This document shows, piece by piece, positions 25,314-34,204 of a stretch of DNA of 64,000 bases. The notes under the pieces were generated by a model. The model was not told the origin of the DNA, made no database searches, and saw only the letters and a list, made by a program, of their open reading frames with translations. Within the stretch, counting starts at the first letter, position 1. The number at the start of each line of letters is the position of its first letter. Both the position numbers and the translations under genes were made by a program. Origin of the DNA: Rhizobium sp. CCGE531 (GTDB lineage Bacteria; Pseudomonadota; Alphaproteobacteria; Rhizobiales; Rhizobiaceae); assembly GCF_003627795.1 (NCBI RefSeq), contig NZ_CP032686.1:558001-622000 (forward strand). The letters run 5' to 3'.

Positions 25314-27569
25314 TTATCCCACCTGTTTAAGTTCCTTATCCTTGGTGCAGCAAAATTCGATCAACTGCTTTGAGGACATTGGTCGTGCCAGAGCGTAACC
25401 TTGCAGCAAATGGCAACCGAGTTCTTTCAGGATTTTTGCATGTTCCATTGTCTCTACGCCTTCCGCGACGATGTCGATATTTTGCGATCGGCCGATTTCG
25501 ATAATCGAGGAAACCAGGCGGCACTGAGATGGAGACGTGACGATCGGTTTTATAATTTCCCGATCGATTTTAAGCCTTCGTGGCTCAAATCTAAGCAAAC
25601 TCACGATACTGGCATGTCCGGTGCCGAAATCATCGATCTCGATTTCAATGCCGAGCTCTTTCACAGCTGGAATTATCTCATCGAGAACTGGTTGAAGATC
25701 GTCGAAGGAGATTGTTTCGAGCAGCTCAAAACACAAGCGACCGTTGGCTACAGGTAGCTCAGCCAGTTCGGTAAGCAGATTTGCCTGCGTCAGTCGACGC
25801 GCTGAAATATTGACCGAGATACGCGGGATACGCATTCCCAGGCTGTCCCATCTTGTAAGCTCGAACAGGGCCTTTTGCAGGATCAGCCTGTCCAAGTCGC
25901 CGGAGCGTCCCAAATTTTCTGCGACATCGAGAAATTTATTCGGGGGGAGCAAGCCTTTTTTCGGGTGATCCCAACGGGCAAGTGTCTCAACACCCGCGAT
26001 CTCCAATGTGTCTGCATGAAACTGCGGCTGGAAAAACGCCACCAGTTCATCGCGATCGAGCGCATGATTGAACTCGTCCGCCAATTCCTTCGTATGGATT
26101 GCAGCAGTGCGAAGTTCCTCTGTGAATATCGCCGCCCGGCCGCGACCCGTTTTCTTCGCTTCGTATAGAGCCAAATCGGCGTTGAGACGTAGCTGACTGA
26201 GATCTCGCTGTGTACGTTCGGTCTCCCAGGCGACGCCGACGCTTGCTCCGACCACGCACTCTAAACCATCAACGAACACGGGCTGCTTGAGTGCATCGAC
26301 AATCTGTTGAGCCAATTCGGTTGCCCTCGGTGCGGGATCGGCGCTCCAGCTAGCGAAGATGAACTCGTCTCCGCCGATCCGAGCCGCTATGTCGCTTGGG
26401 CCGGCCAAGTTGACAAGGCGCGAAGCCGCCGCCTGCAAGACCGTATCACCTCCGGCATGTCCTTTCGTGTCGTTGATCTCCTTAAATCGATCCAGGTCGA
26501 CATGAATCAGTATCAGACAATTTTCTGGACCGGGCCTCGGCGGCTGCGAGATCATCCCGTCAATAAATCGGCGATTGGGAAGCCCCGTCAGCGCGTCGTG
26601 CAACGACAGGTGCTCGAGCCTTTGCCGTGCTCGAACGAGCTTTTTCTTGTGAAGGCGAAGTTTCTCAATGGTCCTTTGGCGTGATTTGATCAGAAAGCCT
26701 ACCCAGACAATCGGCGCAACGACACACAAAGATAATAGGCAAGCATAGAGCTCAAAAGTGGCTATACCCCTGTCTCGGCCCCATCCGTCCTTAGGCACTG
26801 CCACAAGTGTCCATCGGCCATAAGTCATATCAACGGATGTCGCGACCGGATTCTTCGAGAAAGTTTCCAGGTCGCCAAGAAAGACTTGTTTGGCTAACCT
26901 CGGTTCCGGTACGTCGCTGATGGCAATCTCAAGATCGGTTGATCCAAGGCCGCTATCTCGGTAGAGCCTCGGTATGTCTACGATCCCAGAAACAAGACCC
27001 CAGAAGATCTGGCTTTTTCTATCAGTGATATAAACCGGGCACCTGACTACGAAAGCCGTTCCGCCTTGGACGAGGTCGACAGGGCCTGTCAGGACGATAT
27101 TGTGGGTATTGCGCGCCAACATTGCGCTATCGCGTTGCTTTTCGTTCGTTCGGTAGTCGAGCCCGATCGCCTTTTCGTTTCCTTTTTCTGGATAAACCCA
27201 CTTGACCACCATGCCGGGGGCTGCAGCGAAGCTTCGCAGCTGTGAATCCGGCTGCAAAATCTCCGCGGCGAGTTTGGAAAAGGCATTTTGGTCCATCGTC
27301 GGATTGACGGCGATACCAGCCGCCAGGCCTTGCAGCAGCTTCACATTGCTGTTGAGGTTCGTCTGAAGACGAGATGATATGGTGGCAAGTTCACCAGCAA
27401 CGACTGAGCGTTCGTCGTCTAGTGATCGTTCCAGCCGCCAGTTCGTTGCAACATAGACGATGATTATAGCGATAGTTGCTGCAAATATTGCCGGAGCAAA
27501 CGCGCCCATATGGTTTACTGCAGAACTTGCGAAGTCGCGCAATATCTTTGGTTTTCTTCGAAACGTCAT
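25314..27569 (-). CDS. CHASE-GGDEF-EAL cyclic-di-GMP enzyme (membrane sensor)
   Basis: 751 aa from ATG 27569. Helix 1 (FAPAIFAATIAIIIVYVA), a periplasmic CHASE domain of about 200 residues (PGMVVKWVYPEKGNEKAIGL), and helix 2 (LYACLLSLCVVAPIVWVGFL). Then a GGDEF domain with intact RIGGDEF and VDLDRFKEIND, and an EAL domain with VETLARWDHP (E-x-L), NISARR, IDDFGTGHAS and EGVET. Both catalytic cores appear intact, so it could make or degrade c-di-GMP. The BgsA-like synthase elsewhere in the window is a c-di-GMP-responsive class, so a functional link is possible. It is preceded by a small ORF with TGATG overlap. Confidence 0.9.
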   Translation of the reverse strand: MTFRRKPKILRDFASSAVNHMGAFAPAIFAATIAIIIVYVATNWRLERSLDDERSVVAGELATISSRLQTNLNSNVKLLQGLAAGIAVNPTMDQNAFSKLAAEILQPDSQLRSFAAAPGMVVKWVYPEKGNEKAIGLDYRTNEKQRDSAMLARNTHNIVLTGPVDLVQGGTAFVVRCPVYITDRKSQIFWGLVSGIVDIPRLYRDSGLGSTDLEIAISDVPEPRLAKQVFLGDLETFSKNPVATSVDMTYGRWTLVAVPKDGWGRDRGIATFELYACLLSLCVVAPIVWVGFLIKSRQRTIEKLRLHKKKLVRARQRLEHLSLHDALTGLPNRRFIDGMISQPPRPGPENCLILIHVDLDRFKEINDTKGHAGGDTVLQAAASRLVNLAGPSDIAARIGGDEFIFASWSADPAPRATELAQQIVDALKQPVFVDGLECVVGASVGVAWETERTQRDLSQLRLNADLALYEAKKTGRGRAAIFTEELRTAAIHTKELADEFNHALDRDELVAFFQPQFHADTLEIAGVETLARWDHPKKGLLPPNKFLDVAENLGRSGDLDRLILQKALFELTRWDSLGMRIPRISVNISARRLTQANLLTELAELPVANGRLCFELLETISFDDLQPVLDEIIPAVKELGIEIEIDDFGTGHASIVSLLRFEPRRLKIDREIIKPIVTSPSQCRLVSSIIEIGRSQNIDIVAEGVETMEHAKILKELGCHLLQGYALARPMSSKQLIEFCCTKDKELKQVG

Positions 27570-27844
27570 CAAATTGCCGGTGTAGGAGACAGACCCGCAT
27601 CCTTACACAGTTTCTTTAAAGCAACGCTAAGGTCACCAATAGTCGTTATTCCTGCTAAGCTCCAGTGTCTTGTCGGTACTCTGGCTCTCGGACTTGTGAG
27701 ATTACACGCCGGCCAGACTGTTGGTATTAAGCTCCTTGATGGTCTTAGAAATCCGCGCAGGCCGGTGGTCATGAAGATCGAGGAGGAGAACACCGGCAGG
27801 TTTTGTTGCAGTTCGACATCACGCTTTCGCCGGTCGGACGCCAT
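27569..27844 (-). CDS. Small ORF overlapping the GGDEF-EAL start; weak RNAP alpha-CTD/HhH-like segment
   Basis: A 91-aa frame whose TGA (27571-27569) shares one base with the GGDEF-EAL ATG (TGATG), an arrangement typical of translational coupling. The C-terminal part LTSPRARVPTRHWSLAGITT IGDL has a weak resemblance to the helix-hairpin-helix of RNA polymerase alpha C-terminal-domain proteins (LSxRxxNxLxxxGIxTIGDL). The rest is Pro/Arg-rich and unrecognised. It could be a small DNA-binding partner, a degenerate fragment, or chance. Confidence 0.38.
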   Translation of the reverse strand: MASDRRKRDVELQQNLPVFSSSIFMTTGLRGFLRPSRSLIPTVWPACNLTSPRARVPTRHWSLAGITTIGDLSVALKKLCKDAGLSPTPAI

Positions 27845-28265
27845 CAGCGGTTGAGGCCGATTTTTGAGCGATTATCTAATGACACTCTTGCAGAGGCGAA
27901 GAGTTACCAAAGCAACAAAATTGCTTGGGCAATATTATCTTATCAGGCGGGCTTGCCAGCGTTCAGTCCGCAATTACCTTTAAGAGAAAACGCAGGACGC
28001 AGGTTGGGTACTTCTATTGGAGGAACCGGAATGATGCTGGAAGGGCTCTGTTGCAAAAAAAACGTTGCTGTCCGAAAGAGCGCCGGGGATTTTGAGCGAG
28101 ACTATTGATGAGCGATTTCATTTTGTCGGTCGAATTGCCGATCAGAAGAGAAGAATGTTGGTTTTCGGTCGGAACGGAGTCAGCTCAGCTTACCATGAAA
28201 TCAACAGGGTCGTGGGTCCAGGTTCCTTCAACGCGGGCATTGCTTCGCAGCAAACTATAACCTAT
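27845..28265. other. Intergenic region with a solitary IS6-type end
   Basis: About 420 bp of AT-richer DNA with no convincing gene. At 28044-28057 it contains GGCTCTGTTGCAAA, identical as I recall it to the terminal repeat of IS6100-type IS6 elements. No transposase or second end is nearby. Confidence 0.45.
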
Positions 28266-28285
28266 ATGTAGGCATGTTCCTACAT
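28266..28285. promoter_or_regulatory. Operator palindrome of the toxin-antitoxin operon
   Basis: Inverted repeat ATGTAGG-CATGTT-CCTACAT (28266-28285). It ends at the ribosome-binding site (GGAGG, 28286-28290) of the antitoxin gene. Position and symmetry suit autorepression by the Phd-type antitoxin/toxin complex. Confidence 0.7.
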
Positions 28286-28295
28286 GGAGGCTGGT

Positions 28296-28550
28296 ATGAG
28301 CATAACAAGTTTATCTAGCCGGGAGTTGAACCACGACGTGAGTAGGGCAAAGAAGGCTGCCAATAAAGGACCTGTAGTTATCACAGATCGTGGGAAGCCG
28401 TCCCATGTGTTGATGACCTACAGCGAGTTCGAGCGCTTGACCGGCAAGCGCCGCAATCTTGTCGATGCTCTTTCAATGCCTGGTTTGTCAGCCATCGAGT
28501 TCGATCCACCCCGAGCCGAAATTGCACCTCGCGGAGTCGATCTGTCTTGA
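28296..28550 (+). CDS. Phd/YefM-family antitoxin
   Basis: 84 aa from ATG 28296 with GGAGG five bases upstream (an ATG at 28284 overlaps the operator). The N-terminal DNA-binding fold is ITSLSSRELNHDVSRAKKAA and the conserved core KGPVVITDRGKPSHVLMTYS matches the Phd/YefM family. The acidic/proline C-terminus (IEFDPPRAEI) would wrap the toxin. Overlaps the toxin start by 4 bp (TTGA). Confidence 0.88.
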   Translation: MSITSLSSRELNHDVSRAKKAANKGPVVITDRGKPSHVLMTYSEFERLTGKRRNLVDALSMPGLSAIEFDPPRAEIAPRGVDLS

Positions 28551-28969
28551 AGTATCTGCTGGATACAAACGTCGTCTCCGAGCTACGCAAAGTCGGAGAC
28601 GGTAAAGCTGATCCGAATGTGACGAAGTGGGTCGGTGCTCAAGATTCCAGCGACCTATTCATTTCCGCGATTGCGATTCTGGAACTTGAGCGCGGGATTT
28701 TAAGCATCCAGCGTCGAGACGCTTCCCAAGGTTCTCGCCTGCGGGCATGGATGGACAGCCGTGTCCGCCCTGAGTTCGCGGAGCGAGTTCTGTCAATCGA
28801 TGACGCGATAGCGACGCGCTGTGCTCACTTACATATTCCAGATCGCCGCAACGAAGCCGATGCCTTGATAGCGGCGACCGCGCTGGTTCATGGTTTAACT
28901 GTGGTCACACGGAATGTTCAAGACTTCGATGGTACCGGCGTGATCGTCGTCGATCCATGGCGCGAATGA
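28547..28969 (+). CDS. VapC/FitB-type PIN-domain toxin
   Basis: 140-aa PIN ribonuclease. The Mg2+-binding acidic residues lie in LLDTNVVSEL (Asp near residue 6), ILELERGIL (Glu), NEADALIAATALVHGL (Asp) and TRNVQDFDGTGV (Asp). It starts at TTG 28547 within the antitoxin stop, giving coupled translation. Such toxins cleave RNA, commonly tRNA, when the antitoxin is degraded. The Phd-PIN pairing and 4-bp overlap are a typical complete TA module. Confidence 0.9.
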   Translation: MKYLLDTNVVSELRKVGDGKADPNVTKWVGAQDSSDLFISAIAILELERGILSIQRRDASQGSRLRAWMDSRVRPEFAERVLSIDDAIATRCAHLHIPDRRNEADALIAATALVHGLTVVTRNVQDFDGTGVIVVDPWRE

Positions 28970-29376
28970 CATTCGGCGCGTGGGGACTCGCGAGCCGATG
29001 TCTTTTTCGGGGAACTTCTGGGGTCGACTCAGCCACTTTGCCAGGATCGTAAGGGTCGAAGGTTCGTTTCCGTTCAACTGTAAGCTAGATGCTGTGTCCA
29101 GCCCGGGCACTGAATGACCGGGTTTCGGGTTCTGCTCTCATCAAGAGCGAAAATTGCCTAACGCGATTATGCTTAAGTCCTTATCTACGCTTACGTACAA
29201 CTGGAGGTTCAAGTCAGAAAGTTCTCCGATGACGCCTTGCAGCCGGCTATGGCATTGATTGGCCGTCGACGTCATCAAAAGTTCTTTTGACCCCATCGTC
29301 AGGGTGATCGTGTACGGAGGAAACCAGCCAAACGCAGTAGTCATTTCTTGAATCGTGTTGCGAGAGGTGTTCCGAA
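28970..29376. other. Intergenic region upstream of the carboxylase/5-oxoprolinase operon
   Basis: About 400 bp, presumably containing the promoter of the operon beginning at 29377. A short inverted repeat CCCGG..CCGGG occurs near 29102-29121. No gene or strong terminator recognised. Confidence 0.4.
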
Positions 29377-29847
29377 ATGCCGAGTTCTCGCATGGACCTG
29401 TCGAAGATAAAGACGCTGATCGATTTTGTTGGACGCTCCAACGTTACCGAGCTCTCGGTAACGGAAAAGGACGTCACGGTTCGCATTTTCCGTGCGCCGG
29501 ATCAGCCTGCCTCAATCGCTTCGGTGCAAGCGCCGGAAGACGTGGTGGCTGCCAACTTGGTCAAATACAGTCGCAACACCACGGCAAATATGCAAGCGTC
29601 TACCCCAGCCTCGATCACCTCCGTGACGGCGCCGATCTTCGGTGTTCTGCATCGGGCGTCCGCGCCGGGCCAGGCGCCTTTCGTTAAGGTCGGTGATCTG
29701 GTCGAAGAGGGGCAGACGCTTTTCATCATCGAAGCGATGAAGGTCTTCAACAAGATCGCCGCGCCGCGCGCAGGCCGCATCGTGCGTCTCACCGAGGTGA
29801 ATGGCGGCGAAGTCGAGACCGGCGATGTGCTCGCGGAGATCGCGTGA
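29377..29847 (+). CDS. Biotin carboxyl carrier protein (AccB-like)
   Basis: 156 aa. The N-terminal part resembles AccB (LSKIKTLIDFVGRSNVTELS, VRIFRA), followed by a linker and a C-terminal biotinyl domain (VTAPIFGVLHRASAPGQAPF, FIIEAMKVFNKIAA). The biotinylated Lys is in EAMKVFN. It is the carrier for the biotin carboxylase encoded next, with TGATG overlap. No carboxyltransferase genes lie nearby, and the following pxp genes suggest a specialised catabolic or 5-oxoproline-linked carboxylase, not housekeeping ACC. Confidence 0.9.
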   Translation: MPSSRMDLSKIKTLIDFVGRSNVTELSVTEKDVTVRIFRAPDQPASIASVQAPEDVVAANLVKYSRNTTANMQASTPASITSVTAPIFGVLHRASAPGQAPFVKVGDLVEEGQTLFIIEAMKVFNKIAAPRAGRIVRLTEVNGGEVETGDVLAEIA

Positions 29848-31238
29848 TGGCGGAGGCTCTGGGCGAAGCAGATCAGATGGGGCGACGTTTCGATACGGTT
29901 CTGATTGCCAATCGGGGCGAGATTGCTGCGCGAATTCAGCGTGCCTGCCGCGAACTTGGCCTGAAGACGGTGGCGATCTGCTCCGAAGCGGACAGGCAGG
30001 CGCCCTACGGCAAGACAGCCGACAGCTTTCTGTGCATCGGTCCTTCGAACGCGGCCAGCAGTTATCTCAACCAGGCTGCGATCCTGCTTGCTGCACATTC
30101 AACCGGAGCTGGTGCGATCCATCCCGGCTATGGTTTTTTGTCGGAGAACGCCGCTTTCTCTGAAGCCGTCGAGAAGGCAGGCCTTGTTTTCATTGGCCCT
30201 GAGGCGTCCTCGATCGCGACCATGGGGGACAAGATAGCGGCAAAACGGGCGATGATCCTTGCCGGTGTGCCTTGCGTGCCCGGCCCGGACACGTCGCTTC
30301 CCGATGATCCGTCTTCCGTCGAGCGCATCGCGCAGGAGATCGGTTATCCCGTGATCATAAAAGCCGCAGGCGGAGGCGGCGGAAGAGGGATGCGGGTGGT
30401 TCCCGGGGCTAGCCAGTTGCACGAGGCGATCGCCTTGACGCGCGAGGAGGCCCATCAGGCTTTCGGCTCCCCGGCGCTCTACATGGAGAAATTCCTCCAA
30501 CATCCGCGCCACATCGAGATCCAGGTGCTTTGCGATACCTACGGCAACGCCATTTGGCTTGGGCATCGCGATTGTTCCATGCAGCGCAGACATCAGAAGG
30601 TCGTCGAGGAAGCACCGGCACCCGGGATCTCCGCGGAAATGATCAAGCCGGTCGGCATGGCCTGCGTCGAAGCCTGCAGACAAGTCGGCTATCGTGGTGT
30701 TGGGACGTTCGAATTCCTCTACGAGAATGGTGCGTTCTATTTCATCGAAATGAACACACGCCTGCAGGTCGAGCATCCCGTCACCGAGATGACCAGCGGG
30801 ATCGACATTGTTCAGGCACAGATACAGCTTGCTCAAGGGATTGCCCTGGAAATGGCGCAGGACGATGTGACCTGTATCGGCCATTCGTTCGAATGCCGCA
30901 TCAATGCGGAGGATCCTGAAAGCTTTCTGCCTTCGGCAGGTACAATCTCCGATCTTGCTCTACCGGAAGGGCCGGGCATCCGAGCCGATACCCATATCCA
31001 TGCCGGCTATCGGGTTTCGCCCTATTATGACTCGCTGATCGCCAAGCTCATCGTCCATGCGCCCAACCGCACGGAAGCGATGGTGAAAATGCGCGCGGCG
31101 CTCGCCGCCGCCCGAATAGAAGGCATTTCCACCAACCTGCCGCTGCTGCGCGCCCTGTTCGACGACGAAGGCTTCACGCGCGGCGGCACGGACATCCACT
31201 ACCTGGAACAATGGCTTGGGCGTCGGAGGGCGGCATGA
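29847..31238 (+). CDS. Biotin carboxylase (AccC-like)
   Basis: 463 aa from ATG 29847 (overlapping the previous TGA); a GTG at 29844 is the alternative. N-terminal RFDTVLIANRGEIAARIQRA, then an ATP-grasp domain with the glycine loop IIKAAGGGGGRGMRVV, ERHIEIQVL-like PRHIEIQVLCD, catalytic HRDCSMQRRHQKVVEEAPAP and FIEMNTRLQVEHPVTEMTSG, then a C-terminal biotin-carboxylase domain. It carboxylates the biotin on the adjacent carrier with ATP and bicarbonate. It overlaps the next gene (ATGA). Confidence 0.93.
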   Translation: MAEALGEADQMGRRFDTVLIANRGEIAARIQRACRELGLKTVAICSEADRQAPYGKTADSFLCIGPSNAASSYLNQAAILLAAHSTGAGAIHPGYGFLSENAAFSEAVEKAGLVFIGPEASSIATMGDKIAAKRAMILAGVPCVPGPDTSLPDDPSSVERIAQEIGYPVIIKAAGGGGGRGMRVVPGASQLHEAIALTREEAHQAFGSPALYMEKFLQHPRHIEIQVLCDTYGNAIWLGHRDCSMQRRHQKVVEEAPAPGISAEMIKPVGMACVEACRQVGYRGVGTFEFLYENGAFYFIEMNTRLQVEHPVTEMTSGIDIVQAQIQLAQGIALEMAQDDVTCIGHSFECRINAEDPESFLPSAGTISDLALPEGPGIRADTHIHAGYRVSPYYDSLIAKLIVHAPNRTEAMVKMRAALAAARIEGISTNLPLLRALFDDEGFTRGGTDIHYLEQWLGRRRAA

Positions 31239-31663
31239 GCGCGATCGACGTCAGCGACCCTGCAATCATCGCATTCCTGGCGGATGCATTGACTGCAGCA
31301 GGGGTAGACGGTCTGGAAATCTCGCGGCCTGGCAGCAGGCTTCGCATCGTGGTTTCGAAGGCGGCAGGCGCCCAGGTCAGCCTGACGGGAAGCGCACAGC
31401 CAGGCTCATCAGCAATACGAACGGTAATAGTCAAAGCGCCGATGGCGGGTCATTTCCAGCCTTTGCCCGCTTCGGATTCCGAGGGGGCCGAGCGCCTGCC
31501 CCGTACTGTTGCCGGCGAAGACGTGATCGGCTTCATCCGCATCGGCTCCGTCCTGCTCCCCATCGCCGCTGGCCGGTCCGGTTTGCTGACCAAGCTGCTG
31601 GTGGAACCCGATACACTTGCCGGATTTGGTGATCCCCTGTTCGAAATCGAGCCGATATCATGA
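31235..31663 (+). CDS. Degenerate biotin-carrier-like protein lacking the biotinyl lysine
   Basis: 142 aa. The N-terminal half resembles AccB (FLADALTAAGVDGLEISRPG, LRIVVSKAAG). The C-terminal half resembles a biotinyl/lipoyl domain (VKAPMAGHFQPLPA, EDVIGFIRIGSVLLPIAAGR, PDTLAGFGDPLFEIEPI). But where carriers have EAMK(L/V) this has SVLLPIAAG, so no acceptor Lys. It could be a structural subunit or a decoy. It overlaps its neighbours by ATGA on both sides, so it is maintained in the operon. Confidence 0.75.
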   Translation: MSAIDVSDPAIIAFLADALTAAGVDGLEISRPGSRLRIVVSKAAGAQVSLTGSAQPGSSAIRTVIVKAPMAGHFQPLPASDSEGAERLPRTVAGEDVIGFIRIGSVLLPIAAGRSGLLTKLLVEPDTLAGFGDPLFEIEPIS

Positions 31664-32367
31664 TTGCTACCTCGAACACGCTTACGTCACGTCGTGAAAT
31701 CGTTCCCGCCGTAAAAGGCTGGGCAAAGGTTTCCTGCATCGGCGCTCGATCTTTCCTGCTCGAAGCGCCGGGCGAATTCGATCTGCCGGCGCAGCGATGG
31801 ATCTGGGCTCTGGCGCAAACGGTAAAGGGCTGGGCCGATGTCGCGGAAGTGATCCCCGGCATGACTAATCTCCTGGCGATCTTCAAAGAGACGCCTGAGG
31901 ACCCTGAAGCGGTAGCGGAGCGGCTCCTTGAGGCGTGGAACAACGCTGAGAGCCTCGACCTGTCGGGAAAGATCATCGAAATCCCGGTTCACTACGGCGG
32001 CGCCCACGCGATCGATCTTCCCGCCATCTGTGATTTCTGCGGCCTCAGCGACCGCGAGGTGGTGCGCATCCACCATGAAGCGAGCTACCGCGTCTTTGCC
32101 TTGGGAAGTGCTCCCGGTTTCGGCTACCTGCATGGTCTTGATCCGCGCATATATATGCCCCGCAAGACGGTTCCGTCACTCAGAATGGAAAAGGGCAGCG
32201 TGACGATTGGCGGAATGCAGACGGGCGTTGCGATGCTGACCGGTCCGAACGGGTGGAATTCCCTCGGCCATGCGGAACTGCAGATGTTCGATCCCACCTC
32301 AGCGACACCAGCCCTCATGGCGCCTGGCGATACCGTGCGCTTCCTGCCGGCGAGGATCGAGCTATGA
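31660..32367 (+). CDS. pxpB: 5-oxoprolinase subunit PxpB (KipI family)
   Basis: 235 aa. PxpB/KipI/allophanate-hydrolase subunit 1 fold with TNLLAIFKETPEDPEAV, IEIPVHYGGAHAIDLPAICD, HEASYRVFALGSAPGFGYLH, PRKTVPSLRMEKGSVTIGG and GPNGWNSLGHAEL. With PxpC and PxpA it hydrolyses ATP-activated 5-oxo-proline or a related lactam to the open amino acid. The order carrier-carboxylase-pxpB-pxpC-pxpA with 4-bp overlaps shows one operon. Confidence 0.92.
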   Translation: MIATSNTLTSRREIVPAVKGWAKVSCIGARSFLLEAPGEFDLPAQRWIWALAQTVKGWADVAEVIPGMTNLLAIFKETPEDPEAVAERLLEAWNNAESLDLSGKIIEIPVHYGGAHAIDLPAICDFCGLSDREVVRIHHEASYRVFALGSAPGFGYLHGLDPRIYMPRKTVPSLRMEKGSVTIGGMQTGVAMLTGPNGWNSLGHAELQMFDPTSATPALMAPGDTVRFLPARIEL

Positions 32368-33359
32368 TCGAGACTATCGAAACCGGCCCATTCAACACCG
32401 TCCAGGATCTTGGTCGCCCCGGCTATCGCGATATCGGCGTCACGGCCAGCGGCGCGATGGACCCTCTTGCGGTGAAGATCGGCAATATCCTTGTTGGCAA
32501 CGACGACGATGCGGCTGCAATAGAGGTTCAGACCTTTCCGTTCAAACTGCGGTTCGAGGCCAGTGCGGTCTTTGCCGTCACGGGCGCGGATGGCAGCCCC
32601 ACGCTGGACGGACGGGAGTTGCGTTCCTGGTGCACTCACGTTGCCGAGCCGGGTCAGCTCCTGGAGGTAAGGCAGCCGCCCAGGTTAGCGCGCGCCTATA
32701 TCGTGTTCCGTGGAGGGCTTGATGTGCCGGCCCTCATGGGCTCGCGCAGCACATCCCTGCGCGGTGGCTTCGGCGGCAATGCCGGTCGAGCGCTCGTCAA
32801 GGGCGATCAGATTGAATTTGGCACGGCCGCGGATGAGCTCCCCTTGCCGGCTGGTGGTCTTGCCGTCGTCGAGCCGGCGGTGGCGCTACGTGATATCTTT
32901 CCAGCTCCGGTCGATGGCGTGCTATCCATCCGTGCGATCGTTGCCGGCGAACATGAGCTGTTCGCCTCGGAAGGCGAGGCCTTCTGGGGCCAGATCTGGC
33001 GCATATCATCAAGCAGCGACCGCACCGGTTATCGACTGTCCGGCGAACCCATAAGGCCGATGGCGACGGTCGAGATGCGCTCGCATGGTGTTGTGCCCGG
33101 CGTGATCCAGGTTCCGCCTGGCGGCGAGCCGATCATTCAGATGAGCGATGCCAACACCGCCGGCGGCTATCCCAAGATCGCCGGCGTCATCGAATGCGAT
33201 TTGTGGCGGCTCGGTCAGGCCCGGATCGGGACCCGGCTCCGCTTCCTCCGCTCGACGCATGCCGAGGCGCGTGCGGTGGAGCAGGCTGTTGTCCGCTATG
33301 TCGAGGATATCAGGCGGACGTCGCAAATGGTCAAGCGTGCGCTGAGGGCGATGGCCTGA
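32364..33359 (+). CDS. pxpC: 5-oxoprolinase subunit PxpC (KipA family)
   Basis: 331 aa from ATG 32364 (ATGA overlap with pxpB; a 111-bp longer frame is unlikely). Conserved PxpC features: TVQDLGRPGYRDIGVTASGA, GNDDDAAAIEV, RAYIVFRGGLDVPALMGSRS, SSSSDRTGYRLSGEPI, PGVIQVPPGGEPIIQMSDAN and GGYPKIAGVIECDLWRLGQ. Partner of PxpB in the lactamase complex. Confidence 0.92.
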   Translation: MIETIETGPFNTVQDLGRPGYRDIGVTASGAMDPLAVKIGNILVGNDDDAAAIEVQTFPFKLRFEASAVFAVTGADGSPTLDGRELRSWCTHVAEPGQLLEVRQPPRLARAYIVFRGGLDVPALMGSRSTSLRGGFGGNAGRALVKGDQIEFGTAADELPLPAGGLAVVEPAVALRDIFPAPVDGVLSIRAIVAGEHELFASEGEAFWGQIWRISSSSDRTGYRLSGEPIRPMATVEMRSHGVVPGVIQVPPGGEPIIQMSDANTAGGYPKIAGVIECDLWRLGQARIGTRLRFLRSTHAEARAVEQAVVRYVEDIRRTSQMVKRALRAMA

Positions 33360-33390
33360 CGGCAATTTCAGGGATCCAAGGGAGGACGCG

Positions 33391-34158
33391 ATGAAGATCG
33401 ATCTGAATTCCGACATGGGCGAAGGTTTCGGTCCTTATCGGCTATGCGATGACGAAGCGATGATGAAGATCGTCTCGTCGGCCAATATCGCCTGTGGTTT
33501 TCATGGCGGCGACCCGGAGACGATGGCGCGCATGGTCCGTCTCGCCAAGGAGAATGGCGTGGGTATCGGCGCGCATCCGGGTCTGCCGGATCGCTCTGGT
33601 TTCGGGCGGCGCGAGATGCCGCTCCAGCCGGACGAGCTTCGACAGCAGATGCTTTACCAGCTCGGCGCATTGATCGCGATCGCCAAAAGCCATGGCATGA
33701 ACGTAGGCCATTTCAGCTTCCATGCGGCCATGGGCAATATGGTCAATCGTGATGCTGTTCTCGCCGATCTGATGATGGAGGCCATTTCCACAGTGGCTCC
33801 GCATCTTGTCGTGTTTGTCACGCCTGACAGTGAAATCGAGCGAGCGGCAAAACGCGCAAAACTCAAGACGCTGGCGCTGTTTCTGGCCGACCGCGCCTAT
33901 GATGCCGATGGCAGGCTCGTCGCTCGTGGTCTGCCGGGCGCACTGGTCAAGGACGAGGCTTCGCTTCGGGCGCGGGTGCGCCGTTTCCTGACAGACGGAA
34001 CTGTCGAGGCGATCGAGGGCTCCATATTTGAAATGCCGGCCCGCTCGATCCTTGTCCACAGTGATACGCCCGGCTCACTTGAACTTGCCCGCATCATCCG
34101 CAGCGAAATCGAGGCTTCCGGCGCCACGCTCACGGCTGCGTCCGAGCTTGCGTCCTGA
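33391..34158 (+). CDS. pxpA: 5-oxoprolinase subunit PxpA (LamB/YcsF family), unusual motif
   Basis: 255 aa. Starts with the signature KIDLNSDMGEGFGPYRLCDD and has SSANIACGFHGGDPETMARM, GVGIGAHPGLPDRSGFGRR, FLADRAYDADGRLVARGLPG and LVHSDTPGSLELARIIR. The usual VKPHGALYN segment reads VGHFSFHAAMGNM, so the Lys-Pro-His context is altered. That may mark a different lactam substrate. ATG 33391 has GGGAGG nine bases upstream. Confidence 0.9.
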   Translation: MKIDLNSDMGEGFGPYRLCDDEAMMKIVSSANIACGFHGGDPETMARMVRLAKENGVGIGAHPGLPDRSGFGRREMPLQPDELRQQMLYQLGALIAIAKSHGMNVGHFSFHAAMGNMVNRDAVLADLMMEAISTVAPHLVVFVTPDSEIERAAKRAKLKTLALFLADRAYDADGRLVARGLPGALVKDEASLRARVRRFLTDGTVEAIEGSIFEMPARSILVHSDTPGSLELARIIRSEIEASGATLTAASELAS

Positions 34159-34204
34159 TTGTGTCCGACAATCAATTTTTCATTCCCAGCGAAAGATCAC
34201 GCCA

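Noticed and set aside
25011..25373. A 120-codon plus-strand frame
   Set aside because: No homology, overlaps the end of the GGDEF-EAL gene antisense and has no good start signal.
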